Positions 33,640 through 43,048 of a stretch of DNA of 64,000 nt are shown piece by piece. The translations under genes were made by a program, and so were the position numbers. The notes under the pieces are model-generated. The model was not told where the DNA came from. It made no database searches and was given only the letters and a program-made list of their open reading frames with translations. Each line of letters starts with the position of its first letter. Position 1 is the stretch's first letter. Source of the stretch: Metabacillus litoralis (lineage in GTDB: Bacteria > Bacillota > Bacilli > Bacillales > Bacillaceae); contig NZ_CP033043.1 of NCBI RefSeq assembly GCF_003667825.1, positions 4,094,001-4,158,000 on the forward strand. Direction: 5' to 3'.

Positions 33640-34434
33640 TTAAATGGCTACAAGCGAAGTCGGGGTTGATGGGTCTGTATCATATAACTCAAAACTTTCG
33701 CCTGTTATAAACCCTTTGCTGGCAAGTGTTTGCTCAACAGACATTCTGGCTAAATCCTTCATATTATTATCTTTACTAAGATGGGCCAAATAGATTCGTT
33801 TTGTTGCATCTCCAATCACATCCATCATAGCAATTGCTGCATCTTCATTAGAAACATGTCCAACATCACTTAAGATACGACGTTTGATACTCCATGGATA
33901 GTGTCCCATTTGAAGCATAGAAACATCATGATTGCTTTCAAACACAAAGGCATCGGCATTTTTAATCGTGCCTTTCATTCTATCACTAACATAGCCTGTG
34001 TCTGTAATAAGAGCTAGTTTTTTTCCTTGATGATGAAACACAAAAAACATAGGCTCTGCTGCATCATGTGAAACTCCAAATGATTCTATATCTAACGCAC
34101 CAAAGGATTTAACAGATCCTGTAGGAAAAACAAACTTTTGCTCTGTTGCAATTTCTCCAACTAATCCATTCATAGCCTGCCAGGTTTTTTCGTTCGCATA
34201 GATAGGTAGTTTATGCTTTCTTGCTAAAACTCCTAATCCTTTTATATGATCGCTATGTTCATGTGTGACCAAAATTCCTGAAAGCTTTTGAATATCTCGT
34301 CCAATTTGGTCAAATAAATTAGTCATCTGTTTACCACTTAAGCCGGCATCAACTAAAAATGCTTGATCTTCCGCCTCCACATAAATGGCATTCCCCGTAC
34401 TTCCGCTTGCAAGTACACTAAACTGCAAGCTCAT
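33640..34434 (-). CDS. walJ: Metallo-beta-lactamase-fold protein WalJ (YycJ)
   Basis: This cytoplasmic MBL-fold hydrolase (264 aa) has 5'-3' exonuclease activity in homologues and is tied to DNA replication and cell wall coordination. The zinc motif is HEHSDHIKG (HxHxDH) at about residue 58, with LITDTGYV and LAHLSKDN supplying later ligands. It begins [18 protein letters not shown]. It follows walI in the operon with a 21-base gap, and GAGGAGTGA precedes its ATG. All metal ligands appear intact. Confidence 0.93.
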   Translation of the reverse strand: MSLQFSVLASGSTGNAIYVEAEDQAFLVDAGLSGKQMTNLFDQIGRDIQKLSGILVTHEHSDHIKGLGVLARKHKLPIYANEKTWQAMNGLVGEIATEQKFVFPTGSVKSFGALDIESFGVSHDAAEPMFFVFHHQGKKLALITDTGYVSDRMKGTIKNADAFVFESNHDVSMLQMGHYPWSIKRRILSDVGHVSNEDAAIAMMDVIGDATKRIYLAHLSKDNNMKDLARMSVEQTLASKGFITGESFELYDTDPSTPTSLVAI

Positions 34435-34455
34435 ATTATGTCACTCCTCTTTTCC

Positions 34456-35277
34456 CTAATCTGCTAACTGTAAAACATCGCCCTCTAAGGCATTCACATA
34501 AAAATCTTGTCTCTCTTTATCTTTTGTTTCTATGATAATATGCCAGGTAGGCGCCAAAATTTGTTGATTCGAAAGTGGAATATGTGTGTAATAGCCATAC
34601 TGCATGGTAACAATTTGACTATTCTCTGGAAGGTAGTTTTTATTATATAGAGCTTCGATTGCTTTTAAGGCTGTGATCGTTGATTCTTGCTCCTCTACTT
34701 CCTTAATTCCCTCAAGCATTGATTGCTCATATCCATAAATTTGATTATCCTCATCTAACTGAAGAATCACCATACCGATATGATCCAGTTTTGATTGAAA
34801 GATATTGCGATTTTTATATTTCTGAATACATATTATAGAGTTAGATTCCTCATCTGTATACCAATAATGATAAAGTTCACCTGAAATAACATTGTCTTTT
34901 AAAAATTGATTCACTTTACTTTCTAAGTTGACATCAGGCAACGGAAATGGTTTGGTTAGCTTCATTTTTAATGAACGAAAGGATTCTTCTTCATAATTTG
35001 TATTTGTTAAAACTAATGATTGTCCTTTATCATTAAGCTTACTAACTTCTTCAAGGGTGAAATCCTTACTTTTTGCCGTTATATAGAAGCCCTTTCCGAT
35101 ATCTTCAGGTAAATCACCATACTTAATATCCTCAGCTGCTAGCTTTTCCTCCAAGGTTGCTTCTTGCATAACCGCATAATCCGATTTATCTCTTAGTTCA
35201 AAGAACTCAATCGCTAAGTAGATATCTAAGATTAGAAATGCAAGGATAAAAATGGTTTTTGTTTTACTCCAATCCAC
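34456..35277 (-). CDS. walI: WalK regulator WalI (YycI)
   Basis: This bitopic membrane protein (273 aa) joins WalH and WalK in the membrane and holds down kinase activity. One N-terminal helix (about residues 6-24, TIFILAFLILDIYLAIEFF) is followed by an extracytoplasmic domain. The sequence DWSKTKTIFILAFLILD is characteristic of the family. The start is GTG at 35277, seven bases after GGGAGGG. It overlaps the walH stop by 14 bases. No catalytic residues are expected. Confidence 0.92.
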   Translation of the reverse strand: MDWSKTKTIFILAFLILDIYLAIEFFELRDKSDYAVMQEATLEEKLAAEDIKYGDLPEDIGKGFYITAKSKDFTLEEVSKLNDKGQSLVLTNTNYEEESFRSLKMKLTKPFPLPDVNLESKVNQFLKDNVISGELYHYWYTDEESNSIICIQKYKNRNIFQSKLDHIGMVILQLDEDNQIYGYEQSMLEGIKEVEEQESTITALKAIEALYNKNYLPENSQIVTMQYGYYTHIPLSNQQILAPTWHIIIETKDKERQDFYVNALEGDVLQLAD

Positions 35278-36607
35278 CTTTATCCCTCCCTTGATTCGCC
35301 TTTAATTTCATCAGTGTGCCATCTTTCATCTCAATGCACCATGAAGGTGTTAGTTTTACATATTTTTGATCTGTAGAGCCACCTAATTCATACGCAATAT
35401 AGATATTTTCAATCTTTGATTTATCGATTGACTGATCAGCCTTCAGAATCTCAGCTACTTCTTTTCCTGAAATAAGACTAATAGGATTGCTGCTCGATAT
35501 CTGCGTCATTAACTGATACGAAGGACGTTCATAAATAGCAATTTCATTTTGTCCCCAGCGCTGCGAAATCATGGTTGGTCCAAAATATTCCTCTGTGGAT
35601 GTTAAGATAGGAATAGATCCAATCGACATAACATATCGGACCTGCTGGTTAGGCTTGTCTATATTAAATAAAAGATAATCATCTGTCCAGCCACCATGAT
35701 CATTTAAATAATTAATACTCTGCTCTAAAAGAAGATCCTCCTCCAATACACTTGATTCCGTTAGTGTCGGATTCACAAATCTAACCAAATGTTCATTTGG
35801 AAAAATATTTAGTTCTCTTTTACTATCAGTGTACCGATTACTAGAAAAATTCACATCCTGCTTAACAAGCCGAGGATTGCTGAATAAAGCATCCTTAAAC
35901 CTTTCATCATTTATTTCATCTGTTAAATATTGATAGCTATCCAGTTCTATTATATTGTCAGGAAGCATAATTTCATTTCCTATATCTGTCTCAAAAGCAA
36001 AGTAAGAGGAAAACTCACTTTTTTTATTATAAATAGTTGAAACAAACTGATTTGCATCTGGTAAATTAACAGAGGTTTCAACAATTTTAAGATTTTCCGT
36101 TGACACAAAGTATACCTTTTGAGCTTCTTTTTCATTAGGTACATTTAAATAAATACGATCAAAATGAATTGAGTCATTTGTTTCTGTATCCCATTCAAAC
36201 ATCGATTTCATTGTTTCCAAAGGTATTCCGTCGAGGAACCTAAGTTCTATTTTAGCCTCTGCTTTACTATGAATCCAATTATTAAAATTTTCCTCTGTAT
36301 ATGTTTGAGCAATATTCTTGTTGTTCCCTAAACTATAATTCCAGTCCTGCATTTCAGTCCAAAGTCCATCTAAATACTGATCATCCAATGTACTAAAATG
36401 AGTTTCAGGCGTATGAATATATAATTGTCTTGGTCTAATTACTTGATAAGGAGTTCTCCTCTCAGGACCAATTGGAACACTTTCAAAGAATGAATTGTTT
36501 TGAAACTCTTCATATGAGGGCTGAAGATTCCACATATTCCATGTAAAAAACAGACTAATGATCACCAGTACGGTTAAAGTGGCACTTTTTATTGATTCTT
36601 TATTCAT
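35264..36607 (-). CDS. walH: WalK regulator WalH (YycH)
   Basis: This bitopic membrane protein (447 aa) negatively controls WalK together with WalI. The N-terminal membrane helix covers about residues 8-24 (ATLTVLVIISLFFTWNMW), and the rest is extracytoplasmic. Its ATG at 36607 overlaps the TGA of walK (ATGA), a coupling seen in other Bacillaceae; the upstream GTG at 36613 is a weaker choice. It also overlaps walI. The position and order in the operon are exactly as in B. subtilis. Confidence 0.92.
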   Translation of the reverse strand: MNKESIKSATLTVLVIISLFFTWNMWNLQPSYEEFQNNSFFESVPIGPERRTPYQVIRPRQLYIHTPETHFSTLDDQYLDGLWTEMQDWNYSLGNNKNIAQTYTEENFNNWIHSKAEAKIELRFLDGIPLETMKSMFEWDTETNDSIHFDRIYLNVPNEKEAQKVYFVSTENLKIVETSVNLPDANQFVSTIYNKKSEFSSYFAFETDIGNEIMLPDNIIELDSYQYLTDEINDERFKDALFSNPRLVKQDVNFSSNRYTDSKRELNIFPNEHLVRFVNPTLTESSVLEEDLLLEQSINYLNDHGGWTDDYLLFNIDKPNQQVRYVMSIGSIPILTSTEEYFGPTMISQRWGQNEIAIYERPSYQLMTQISSSNPISLISGKEVAEILKADQSIDKSKIENIYIAYELGGSTDQKYVKLTPSWCIEMKDGTLMKLKANQGRDKGGLE

Positions 36608-38421
36608 TCCCACTCATCCTCTTGTTCCGGGTCATATGGTAAGGTGAAGAATACAGTTGTTCCCGCTCCTTCCCTACTTTGAGCCCAAATATCTCCTCCA
36701 TGTGCTTGGACCATTTCCTTCGCAATGGCTAGTCCTAAACCTGTTCCACCTAGTTTACGAGTTCGGGCCTTATCCACTCGATAAAAGCGATCAAAGATTT
36801 TATTTACGCTTTCTTGAGGTATTCCTACCCCTTCATCTTTTATCCGAATTTGCAACTCAGCAGGTAATACATCTACTGTAAAAATAACCTTTCCACCCTC
36901 TGGTGAATATTTAAGTGCATTAGAAATAATGTTATCTAGCACCTGTGTGATTTTATCTGTGTCAATATCAACATAAAGGGGATCGTTTGGTATATTCCTA
37001 AAAAATGCTACATGCTGCGACTTCGTCATTTCAAAACGATCAATGATCTTTTGAAAGAAGTCAGTAAAATTAATCCAATCTTTGTTTAGCTTATAATCAG
37101 TACGATCAAGCTTTGATAATTGTAGCAAATCATTCACTAACCTTATCATTCGTTCTGTCTCTGTTTGTGTAACATTCAGGAATTGCGGTGCAAGTTCATC
37201 ATCCTTCCAAGCACCATCTGCTAATGCTTCTAAATAGCTCCTCATCGTTGTCAATGGTGTCCGTAACTCATGTGATACATTAGCAACAAACTCTCTTCGT
37301 TCTTGCTCTATTTTTTCCTGCTCTGTAATGTCATAAAGAACAGCAATAAGTCCCTCATTCTTTCCTCGTTCCTTCTGAATCACTGAAAAACTAACACGAA
37401 GGATAAAAGGATTTTCATTCGTACCAGATTCAAGAATAAGTGATTCTTGTTCTTCTAATAAACTTTCAAATGTATATTCTTCACTTATTCCTAAAAGCTC
37501 TGTGATATTTGTGTTATTCACCGTTCCACGTGAAACATTCAGCATATCTATTGCTGGATTGTTAATAAGAATGACTTTTCCTTCACGATTTGTTGCAATA
37601 ACCCCATCAGTCATATGGGCAATAACAGACGCAAGCTTCTTACGTTCTCCCTCTGTCATAGCCTGTGCATCTTCCAGTTTTTCCGTTAAATAATTGAAGG
37701 TGATAGCCAACTGACCAATTTCATCTTCACCATACACTCGAACCTTTCGTGAGAAGTTACCATTTGCTAGCTCAATGGCTTGCTTCCTCATGTCTGTCAT
37801 TGGTCTAGTGATTGTTCTTGCTAGGAATATCCCTAAAGCAGCAGTAATTGCCAATGAAAGAATGGTTCCAGTAGCTAAGATTTTATTGATAATTCTCATC
37901 TGAGAAAAGACTTCTTCCATTGATGCCATTACATACACAGCACCGATTGTTTGGTTATTTTGATTAACGGGAACGGTCATAACACGCACACGTTCTGTTT
38001 CATAAATAAATACACCACTATAATCCAAACCTAATAAGGCACGGTGAACAGTTTCCTCAATTGATTTCTTCCCAACTACGTCCTTATTAATATCAGATGT
38101 TGCAATGACTGTTTTACTCATATCAATAACACGTACTTCAATAATTTCGTCTGTGAGAAAGTCCTCTAGAATCTTAGTAATTTCGCTCGTTAAGGTCTTT
38201 CCATCAGAATATTCCTTAGGATCTCGGGACATTTCTTGTTCAATATTATAAACTAGTAAGCTTAAGCGATTTGTTAATGAAGCCTCAAAGTTTGCTTTTA
38301 GTGAGGATTCCAATTCCTTAACAAAATAAATTCCGATAATCTGCATTGCCATCATAATAAGCAGCACATATACCGTAACAAACTTAAAATGGATGGATTG
38401 AAAGAACCTAACCCTTTTCAT
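36604..38421 (-). CDS. walK: Essential cell-wall sensor kinase WalK (YycG)
   Basis: WalK senses cell-wall turnover products and phosphorylates WalR. The 605 residues contain two membrane helices (about 13-35 and 182-204) enclosing an extracytoplasmic PAS-like domain, then HAMP (about 205-257), a cytoplasmic PAS (about 265-370), HisKA with the phospho-His in FVANVSHELRTPLTTMRSYL (about 385), and HATPase (NALKYSPEGG, DEGVGIP, GGTGLGLAIA). All catalytic motifs are intact. It starts four bases after the walR stop. A near-perfect parS site lies inside the gene at 37522-37537, as in the yycG region of B. subtilis. Confidence 0.96.
   Translation of the reverse strand: MKRVRFFQSIHFKFVTVYVLLIMMAMQIIGIYFVKELESSLKANFEASLTNRLSLLVYNIEQEMSRDPKEYSDGKTLTSEITKILEDFLTDEIIEVRVIDMSKTVIATSDINKDVVGKKSIEETVHRALLGLDYSGVFIYETERVRVMTVPVNQNNQTIGAVYVMASMEEVFSQMRIINKILATGTILSLAITAALGIFLARTITRPMTDMRKQAIELANGNFSRKVRVYGEDEIGQLAITFNYLTEKLEDAQAMTEGERKKLASVIAHMTDGVIATNREGKVILINNPAIDMLNVSRGTVNNTNITELLGISEEYTFESLLEEQESLILESGTNENPFILRVSFSVIQKERGKNEGLIAVLYDITEQEKIEQERREFVANVSHELRTPLTTMRSYLEALADGAWKDDELAPQFLNVTQTETERMIRLVNDLLQLSKLDRTDYKLNKDWINFTDFFQKIIDRFEMTKSQHVAFFRNIPNDPLYVDIDTDKITQVLDNIISNALKYSPEGGKVIFTVDVLPAELQIRIKDEGVGIPQESVNKIFDRFYRVDKARTRKLGGTGLGLAIAKEMVQAHGGDIWAQSREGAGTTVFFTLPYDPEQEDEWE
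37522..37537. promoter_or_regulatory. parS site within walK
   Basis: CGTTCCACGTGAAACA matches the Bacillus parS consensus TGTTNCACGTGAAACA at 15 of 16 positions. Spo0J, encoded at 59519-60370, should bind and spread from it. Confidence 0.88.
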
Positions 38422-38425
38422 ATGA

Positions 38426-39133
38426 TTATTCCTGTTCTGATTGTTTTAGATAGTAGCCTACTCCACGTCTAGTTACAATCCATGTAGGGTGACTTGGGTT
38501 ATCTTCAATTTTTTCACGTAAACGTCGAACTGTTACATCAACTGTTCTGACATCGCCAAAATAATCATAGCCCCAAACTGTTTGTAACAAGTGTTCCCTA
38601 GTCATCACTTGACCAATATGTTGAGCTAGATAGTGAAGAAGCTCAAATTCACGATGTGTAAGCTCAATTGTTTCTCCACGTTTTGAAACCACGTAAGCGT
38701 CAGGATGAATAACTAGTGATCCGATTGAAATTTCATTGTTAGATCCTTTTGTTTCAGCTGTATCATTCGCCTGTTGTCGTCGAAGGTTAGCTTTTACACG
38801 TGCTAGTAATTCTCTTGTACTAAATGGCTTTGTTACGTAGTCATCAGCACCCAATTCAAGCCCAAGTACTTTATCTATTTCTGAGTCCTTTGCTGTTAAC
38901 ATAATAATCGGCATTTCATATTTCTTTCTAACTTCTCGGCACACTTCCATTCCATCTTTGTTAGGAAGCATAATATCTAGCAAAAGAAGGTCCGGATTAA
39001 TTTCCTCTACCATTTCTAAGGCCTGGTTACCATCATAGGCACAGTAGACCGTGTATCCTTCTTTTTTCAAATTAAACTGTAATATATCTGCAATTGGTTT
39101 TTCATCATCAACAACTAATATCTTTTTTTCCAT
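38426..39133 (-). CDS. walR: Essential cell-wall response regulator WalR (YycF)
   Basis: This OmpR-class regulator (235 aa) controls autolysin genes. The receiver domain has the acid pocket VVDDEKP, the phosphorylated Asp in [12 protein letters not shown] (about residue 53), the switch Thr in MLTAKDS and the Lys in VTKPFS. The winged-helix DNA-binding domain (about 130-232) includes [18 protein letters not shown]. It is the first gene of the wal operon, with AAAGGGG before its ATG. The sequence is close to B. subtilis WalR throughout. Confidence 0.97.
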   Translation of the reverse strand: MEKKILVVDDEKPIADILQFNLKKEGYTVYCAYDGNQALEMVEEINPDLLLLDIMLPNKDGMEVCREVRKKYEMPIIMLTAKDSEIDKVLGLELGADDYVTKPFSTRELLARVKANLRRQQANDTAETKGSNNEISIGSLVIHPDAYVVSKRGETIELTHREFELLHYLAQHIGQVMTREHLLQTVWGYDYFGDVRTVDVTVRRLREKIEDNPSHPTWIVTRRGVGYYLKQSEQE

Positions 39134-39518
39134 ATTCTCGCCCCTTTAATTTTGGCTCTGCTAACTTGTTTTTGTGAAGTCATTTTCGTGTTTTCTTTCT
39201 TTCCAAACTACACTATCATCACATCAAAAAAACTTTAGCGTCGTTCTAGTATGACAAGTTCATGCTTATGTTTAATGTACCACTTTCAAAGAAGAGATTC
39301 ATCTTTTTCAGGGTCTTCATGAACATTTTCATTGGAAAAACTTGGCTTACCACCAAGCTCTAATGGCGAAAGCCTTAGCTTTCTTATACTATCATCCTTA
39401 AAATTTTATACTTTCTGATAGTATACATAAAAGTGTTTAGATCATCACTTCTAGTGGTAAAGAGTAGTAGAACGAAAAAAAGGACTGACTCCCTAAAATG
39501 TGTCAGACCCTTCTTTCA
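39134..39518. other. Intergenic stretch upstream of walR
   Basis: This stretch must hold the wal operon promoter, but I could not pick a convincing pair of hexamers. A weak hairpin (AAGGACTGAC with GTCAGACCCTT) at about 39476-39513 may end the M23 gene transcript. Confidence 0.4.
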
Positions 39519-40973
39519 TTATTTTAAATAATCAACAGGATTTTTCAAGCTTCCATTTTCATACACTTCAAAATGCAGATGAACTCCTGTAGAATTCCCT
39601 GTTGTCCCCATTACACCGATTTTTTGACCCTGAGAGACAACCTGACCAACTGAGACAGAAATTGAATCTAAATGAGCATAAAGTGTTGTTATACCGTTGT
39701 TATGGTCAATAACAACCTTATTTCCATACCCACCATCAGATCCAGCAGAAATGACTTTACCATTATCTGCAGCCTTTATTGTACGATCACTAGGTCTTGC
39801 TATATCAATTCCTTTATGTAGTTTACCCCAGCGCTGTCCTAGACCACTAGAGATATAACCTCCAACTGCCGGCCAAGCCAGATCACCAGTACCTCTTGAT
39901 GGAATTACCTTCGTACCTTTGATAATAATCTCTTTAACAGGTGCCTTTACTACTTCTTCCTTTACCGTTTCACGTTTTACTTCGGTGCCATTTTCTTTAT
40001 AAGTTACATAGTTTACTAATTTTTCACCATTCTGACCCTTTTGAGATACTTCCTCTTCCCCTTTAGGTAAATTTGCATCTTCACTTATTTCAGTTTCAAA
40101 TACAATAGTCTCTTTTATAAATGATTCTTCTTTTATATTTACTGTAACATATGGCTTTAATACGGTTACGTTAAGCAAATCACCAGATTGAATAACAGAG
40201 TCTTCCTTAAGATCGGGGTTTAAACTTAATAATTCATCAAGAGTTAAGTCATGAGCCTCCGCAATATTTCCAAGTACATCATTTTCCTGTACCACATACT
40301 GTTTATCTTCAGGAGATCCCTTTTCTAATAGGTTTAACCCTTGCTCAGAGCTAATGATTTTATCTGGAGATACTTTTTTCGTTTCCAGCAAAACATCTTC
40401 TGAGAAGGTTACATCCACTATTCTAGATTGTCCCTCTCTAAGAGTAGCTGGTACTTGATTAGTAGCAATTCTCTTCTCTATTTCCTTTAATACATCTTCA
40501 GAAACATATTGAAGCTTATATCGCTTTAGAACTGCCTCAGCCTCTGCTTTACTTTTAAAGTAAGCAACTTCTTTTTCATTCACCTTTAGTGCAGTAGATT
40601 CCACTACAACATCTAGGTCTTTTTCTAAAGAACGAACTGTTTCATTGTTATCATAAACCGGTCTGAACATTTTTTCTGGTATAATCTCTAATTCTTCAAT
40701 TGTTAAATTAAGATCTTTATATATTTCTTTTACATTACTGATTTTTATTGTAGCAACTTGTTCAATTACATTTTGGTTATCTACTGTCCCCATATACTGA
40801 CCATCAAGGTAAACATGATATACGGTAGATAATGAGTTTTCAGCTTGTGCACTTACACTATGCGTTCCAAAAGTAATTGTTGCAGCTAATGCAATTCCCA
40901 TTGTCATCTTCTTGCTAAAAGAAACATGGTTATGTAAATGTTTTTCTCCTAAACTATTAAAGCGCTTAAACAA
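39519..40973 (-). CDS. M23 peptidoglycan endopeptidase with LysM and G5 domains (484 aa)
   Basis: This exported cell-wall hydrolase has a long N-terminus with a membrane segment (about residues 24-42, ending SVSAQAEN). A helical region with a YabD-like segment follows, then one LysM repeat (about 228-272, YVVQENDVLGNIAEAHDLTL), a G5 domain (about 275-350) and a LytM/M23 domain (about 365-480). The zinc ligands are His and Asp in KLHKGIDIA and the HLHFE motif near the end. All are intact, so it should cut peptide cross-links. The start is TTG at 40973, eight bases after AGGAGG. It lies directly upstream of walR and may belong to the WalR regulon. Confidence 0.88.
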   Translation of the reverse strand: MFKRFNSLGEKHLHNHVSFSKKMTMGIALAATITFGTHSVSAQAENSLSTVYHVYLDGQYMGTVDNQNVIEQVATIKISNVKEIYKDLNLTIEELEIIPEKMFRPVYDNNETVRSLEKDLDVVVESTALKVNEKEVAYFKSKAEAEAVLKRYKLQYVSEDVLKEIEKRIATNQVPATLREGQSRIVDVTFSEDVLLETKKVSPDKIISSEQGLNLLEKGSPEDKQYVVQENDVLGNIAEAHDLTLDELLSLNPDLKEDSVIQSGDLLNVTVLKPYVTVNIKEESFIKETIVFETEISEDANLPKGEEEVSQKGQNGEKLVNYVTYKENGTEVKRETVKEEVVKAPVKEIIIKGTKVIPSRGTGDLAWPAVGGYISSGLGQRWGKLHKGIDIARPSDRTIKAADNGKVISAGSDGGYGNKVVIDHNNGITTLYAHLDSISVSVGQVVSQGQKIGVMGTTGNSTGVHLHFEVYENGSLKNPVDYLK

Positions 40974-41480
40974 TGGAATTTCCTCCTAAATCTTTTCTAA
41001 GAAACTCAGGAAGCCTCTTACAAATGAAACTGGCAGACAAAAACATGTCGGCAAATTTCACGTAATAATACACTCTATTACTCTAACACAAAAAAATATG
41101 ACTTTTGATTCAGTCATGAAATTGTAATACTACTGTATCATTTAGTTATATAGTCGTAATATAGAGTAAAATTTACTATAGAATGCTCGTCACCTTATAA
41201 TATACGTTTTATACATAGGTTTTTTGGCGTTAATTAGGGGTGTTTTACAAAGCCTGGGTCCATTTAAGCTTGATGAGTTCACGTAGTCGGGATCACGGCA
41301 TTAAATAACTCTCAAGAATAAAGGATTTTTGCAACTACTTTAAGTTTATTTGTAAGTTATTTATTATTTTTGCAGCTTATTCAATTTATCAAACAACTAT
41401 AGATGTTATTTTATAACTTCATCAATTATTCTTGCATTCAACATATTTTCAGATTAGTAACTGTCTAACTTTCTTAGAAA
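40974..41480. other. Intergenic stretch upstream of the M23 gene
   Basis: About 500 AT-rich bases lead to the insertion sequence. No open frame is convincing and I see no riboswitch. The promoter of the M23 gene must lie here. Confidence 0.4.
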
Positions 41481-41484
41481 AAAG

Positions 41485-42175
41485 TCAAAACCACCCGTGA
41501 GAACGGGTGGTTTGCTCTGCGGCTGAAAGCCTTTGTTACTGACCAAACCCTAAAGGGCTACTGAATGGTTCGCCAGTTGTACTACTTTTACTGGCCAGAC
41601 CTCAAAGGCCCCCTACCTATTTCCTTTTCTTTTTCTTTACCTCTTCACCTGTAAACGGATCAATGTATTCCATCATACTTAATTGCTCTGCGACTATATC
41701 ATCTTGTATTTGATTACGTATATATTCTTCTATTACTTTCTTATTTCTTCCAACTGTATCCACATAATATCCTGTACACCAAAATTTCCGATTCCCGTAT
41801 CTATATTTTAAGTTTGCATGCCTATCAAATATCATTAAGCTGCTTTTTCCTTTTAAATATCCTACAAACTGGGATACACTTATTTTGGGTGGAATACTCA
41901 CTAACATATGTACGTGATCTTTACAGGCTGTTGCTTCAATAATTTCAACACCTTTTCTCTCGCATAGAGTACGTAGTATTTCTCCAATGTCCTTTTTGAT
42001 TTTCCCATAAATTACTTGTCTTCTATACTTAGGTGCAAACACGATGTGATACTTACAATTCCAGGTTGTATGTGCTAAACTATTAGTGTCTTTTGACATT
42101 TAAACTCCTCCGTATGCTGATATTTTGGTTGGCGAACCAAAAATATTTTAGCACCTCGGGGGAGTTTTTTTAATA
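41485..42175 (-). mobile_element. IS200/IS605-family insertion sequence (tnpA only)
   Basis: An intact Y1 transposase gene is bracketed by subterminal hairpins. One is AAACCACCCG paired with CGGGTGGTTT at 41488-41513, at the right end. The other is TTTTGGTT/AACCAAAA at about 42125-42147, on the left. As expected for this family there are no terminal inverted repeats or target duplications. The exact ends cannot be fixed without the empty site. Confidence 0.75.
41617..42099 (-). CDS. tnpA: IS200-type transposase TnpA (HUH/Y1), 160 aa
   Basis: This single-strand transposase works as a dimer on hairpin ends. The HUH motif is DHVHMLVS (about residue 62) and the nucleophile Tyr is in EEYIRNQ (about 130). 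It begins THTTWN-like (LAHTTWNCKYHIVFAPKYRR), a family hallmark. The length is usual and no frame break is seen, so the element may still be active. It is inserted between the M23 gene and the tRNA block, which is intact core order in relatives. Confidence 0.93.
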   Translation of the reverse strand: MSKDTNSLAHTTWNCKYHIVFAPKYRRQVIYGKIKKDIGEILRTLCERKGVEIIEATACKDHVHMLVSIPPKISVSQFVGYLKGKSSLMIFDRHANLKYRYGNRKFWCTGYYVDTVGRNKKVIEEYIRNQIQDDIVAEQLSMMEYIDPFTGEEVKKKKRK

Positions 42176-42194
42176 CCACGCTAGAAGCTTTTTA

Positions 42195-42222
42195 GAACCC
42201 TAGGCCTAGCCTAGGGTTTTCT
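42195..42222 (+). terminator. Hairpin beside the insertion sequence
   Basis: AACCCTAGGC pairs with GCCTAGGGTT, followed by TTCTTTTAT. Confidence 0.65.
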
Positions 42223-42236
42223 TTTATATAAATAAA

Positions 42237-42272
42237 TAAAAAGCATGAATCAAATATGATTCATGCTTTTTT
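42237..42272 (-). terminator. Terminator of the tRNA block
   Basis: AAAAAGCATGAATCA pairs with TGATTCATGCTTTTTT. It lies four bases past tRNA-Phe and could act in both directions. Confidence 0.88.
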
Positions 42273-42275
42273 AAG

Positions 42276-42348
42276 TGGCTCGGGACGGAATCGAACCGCC
42301 GACACATGGATTTTCAGTCCATTGCTCTACCAACTGAGCTACCGAGCC
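42276..42348 (-). tRNA. tRNA-Phe (GAA)
   Basis: This is a 73-base cloverleaf with acceptor GGCTCGG/CCGAGCC, anticodon loop ACTGAAAAT (anticodon GAA) and T-loop GGTTCGATTCC. CCA is not encoded. It is the last member of a Lys-Glu-Asp-Phe tRNA block. Confidence 0.96.
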
Positions 42349-42441
42349 CTATAATTTTGATGCATTGCTACCGAGCCGTACACTTTTAATATGTATATAT
42401 AAAAAGAAAGTATTTCTACTTTCATTATTGTATATGTATGG

Positions 42442-42515
42442 CGGTCCGGACGGGACTCGAACCCGCGACCTCCTGCGTGACAGGCAGGCATTCTAACCAA
42501 CTGAACTACCGGACC
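42442..42515 (-). tRNA. tRNA-Asp (GTC)
   Basis: This is a 74-base cloverleaf with acceptor GGTCCGG/CCGGACC, anticodon loop CTGTCAC (GTC) and T-loop GGTTCGAGTCC. CCA is not encoded. Confidence 0.96.
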
Positions 42516-42546
42516 ATACAAGTATATAATAGATTAAAAGATAAAG

Positions 42547-42618
42547 TGACCCATACGGGATTCGAACCCGTGTTACCGCCGTGAAAGGGCGGTGTCTTAA
42601 CCGCTTGACCAATGGGCC
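42547..42618 (-). tRNA. tRNA-Glu (TTC)
   Basis: This is a 72-base cloverleaf with acceptor GGCCCAT/ATGGGTC, anticodon loop CTTTCAC (TTC) and T-loop GGTTCGAATCC. CCA is not encoded. Confidence 0.96.
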
Positions 42619-42637
42619 ATTGTCATAATAACAATGG

Positions 42638-42710
42638 TGAGCCATGAAGGACTCGAACCTTCGACCCTCTGATTAAAAGTCAGATGCTCTACCAACTGAG
42701 CTAATGGCTC
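42638..42710 (-). tRNA. tRNA-Lys (TTT)
   Basis: This is a 73-base cloverleaf with acceptor GAGCCAT/ATGGCTC, anticodon loop CTTTTAA (TTT) and T-loop GGTTCGAGTCC. It is the first intact tRNA of the block in transcription order. Its 5' part is duplicated at 42833-42874. Confidence 0.96.
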
Positions 42711-42832
42711 ATCTTATAGTGATGAGTATAAATATGTTTACCTCTTGTAACAGACACCCAAATCTCAGTAAGGATAATCAAGGAGCAGCTCGATTTGTGC
42801 GCTGATGTTTCGCTGCGCAGCTTATTCGGTCG

Positions 42833-42874
42833 TGCTCTACCAACTGAGCTAATGGCTCATCTTATAATGATGAG
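42833..42874 (-). pseudogene. Duplicated 5' fragment of tRNA-Lys with its leader
   Basis: The 42 bases match 42685-42726 with one difference. They cover the tRNA-Lys 5' end through the D arm (GAGCCATTAGCTCAGTTGG) and 16 bases of upstream leader. The rest of the tRNA is replaced by unrelated, more GC-rich sequence (about 42775-42832) that includes the palindrome GCTGCGCAGC. It marks a past recombination at the tRNA gene. Confidence 0.8.
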
Positions 42875-43000
42875 AAGTTATCTCTCTAAAAAACAATTTG
42901 TTCTAACAGGACAGGATCTATCTTAACACATATTTTTATAATATAGCAATATATTTTATAAAAAAATATTTTTATTTTTTACAGCTCAAAAATAGACGAT

Positions 43001-43038
43001 AAAAAAAGAGAAGGAACTGCTGTGAATTCCTCCTCTTT
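43001..43038 (-). terminator. Terminator of purA
   Basis: An imperfect stem AAGAG-A-AGGAA/TTCCT-C-CTCTT precedes seven T on the minus strand. Confidence 0.75.
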
Positions 43039-43048
43039 CCCTTAGTCA

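Noticed and set aside
41105..41170. WalR box upstream of the M23 gene (TGTAAT-N5-TGTATC)
   Set aside because: One half misses the consensus TGTWAH and the orientation is opposite to the gene. No better pair was found.
40974..41480. Cyclic di-AMP (ydaO) riboswitch before the M23/LysM/G5 gene
   Set aside because: Such genes are often under this riboswitch, but none of its conserved blocks is present here.
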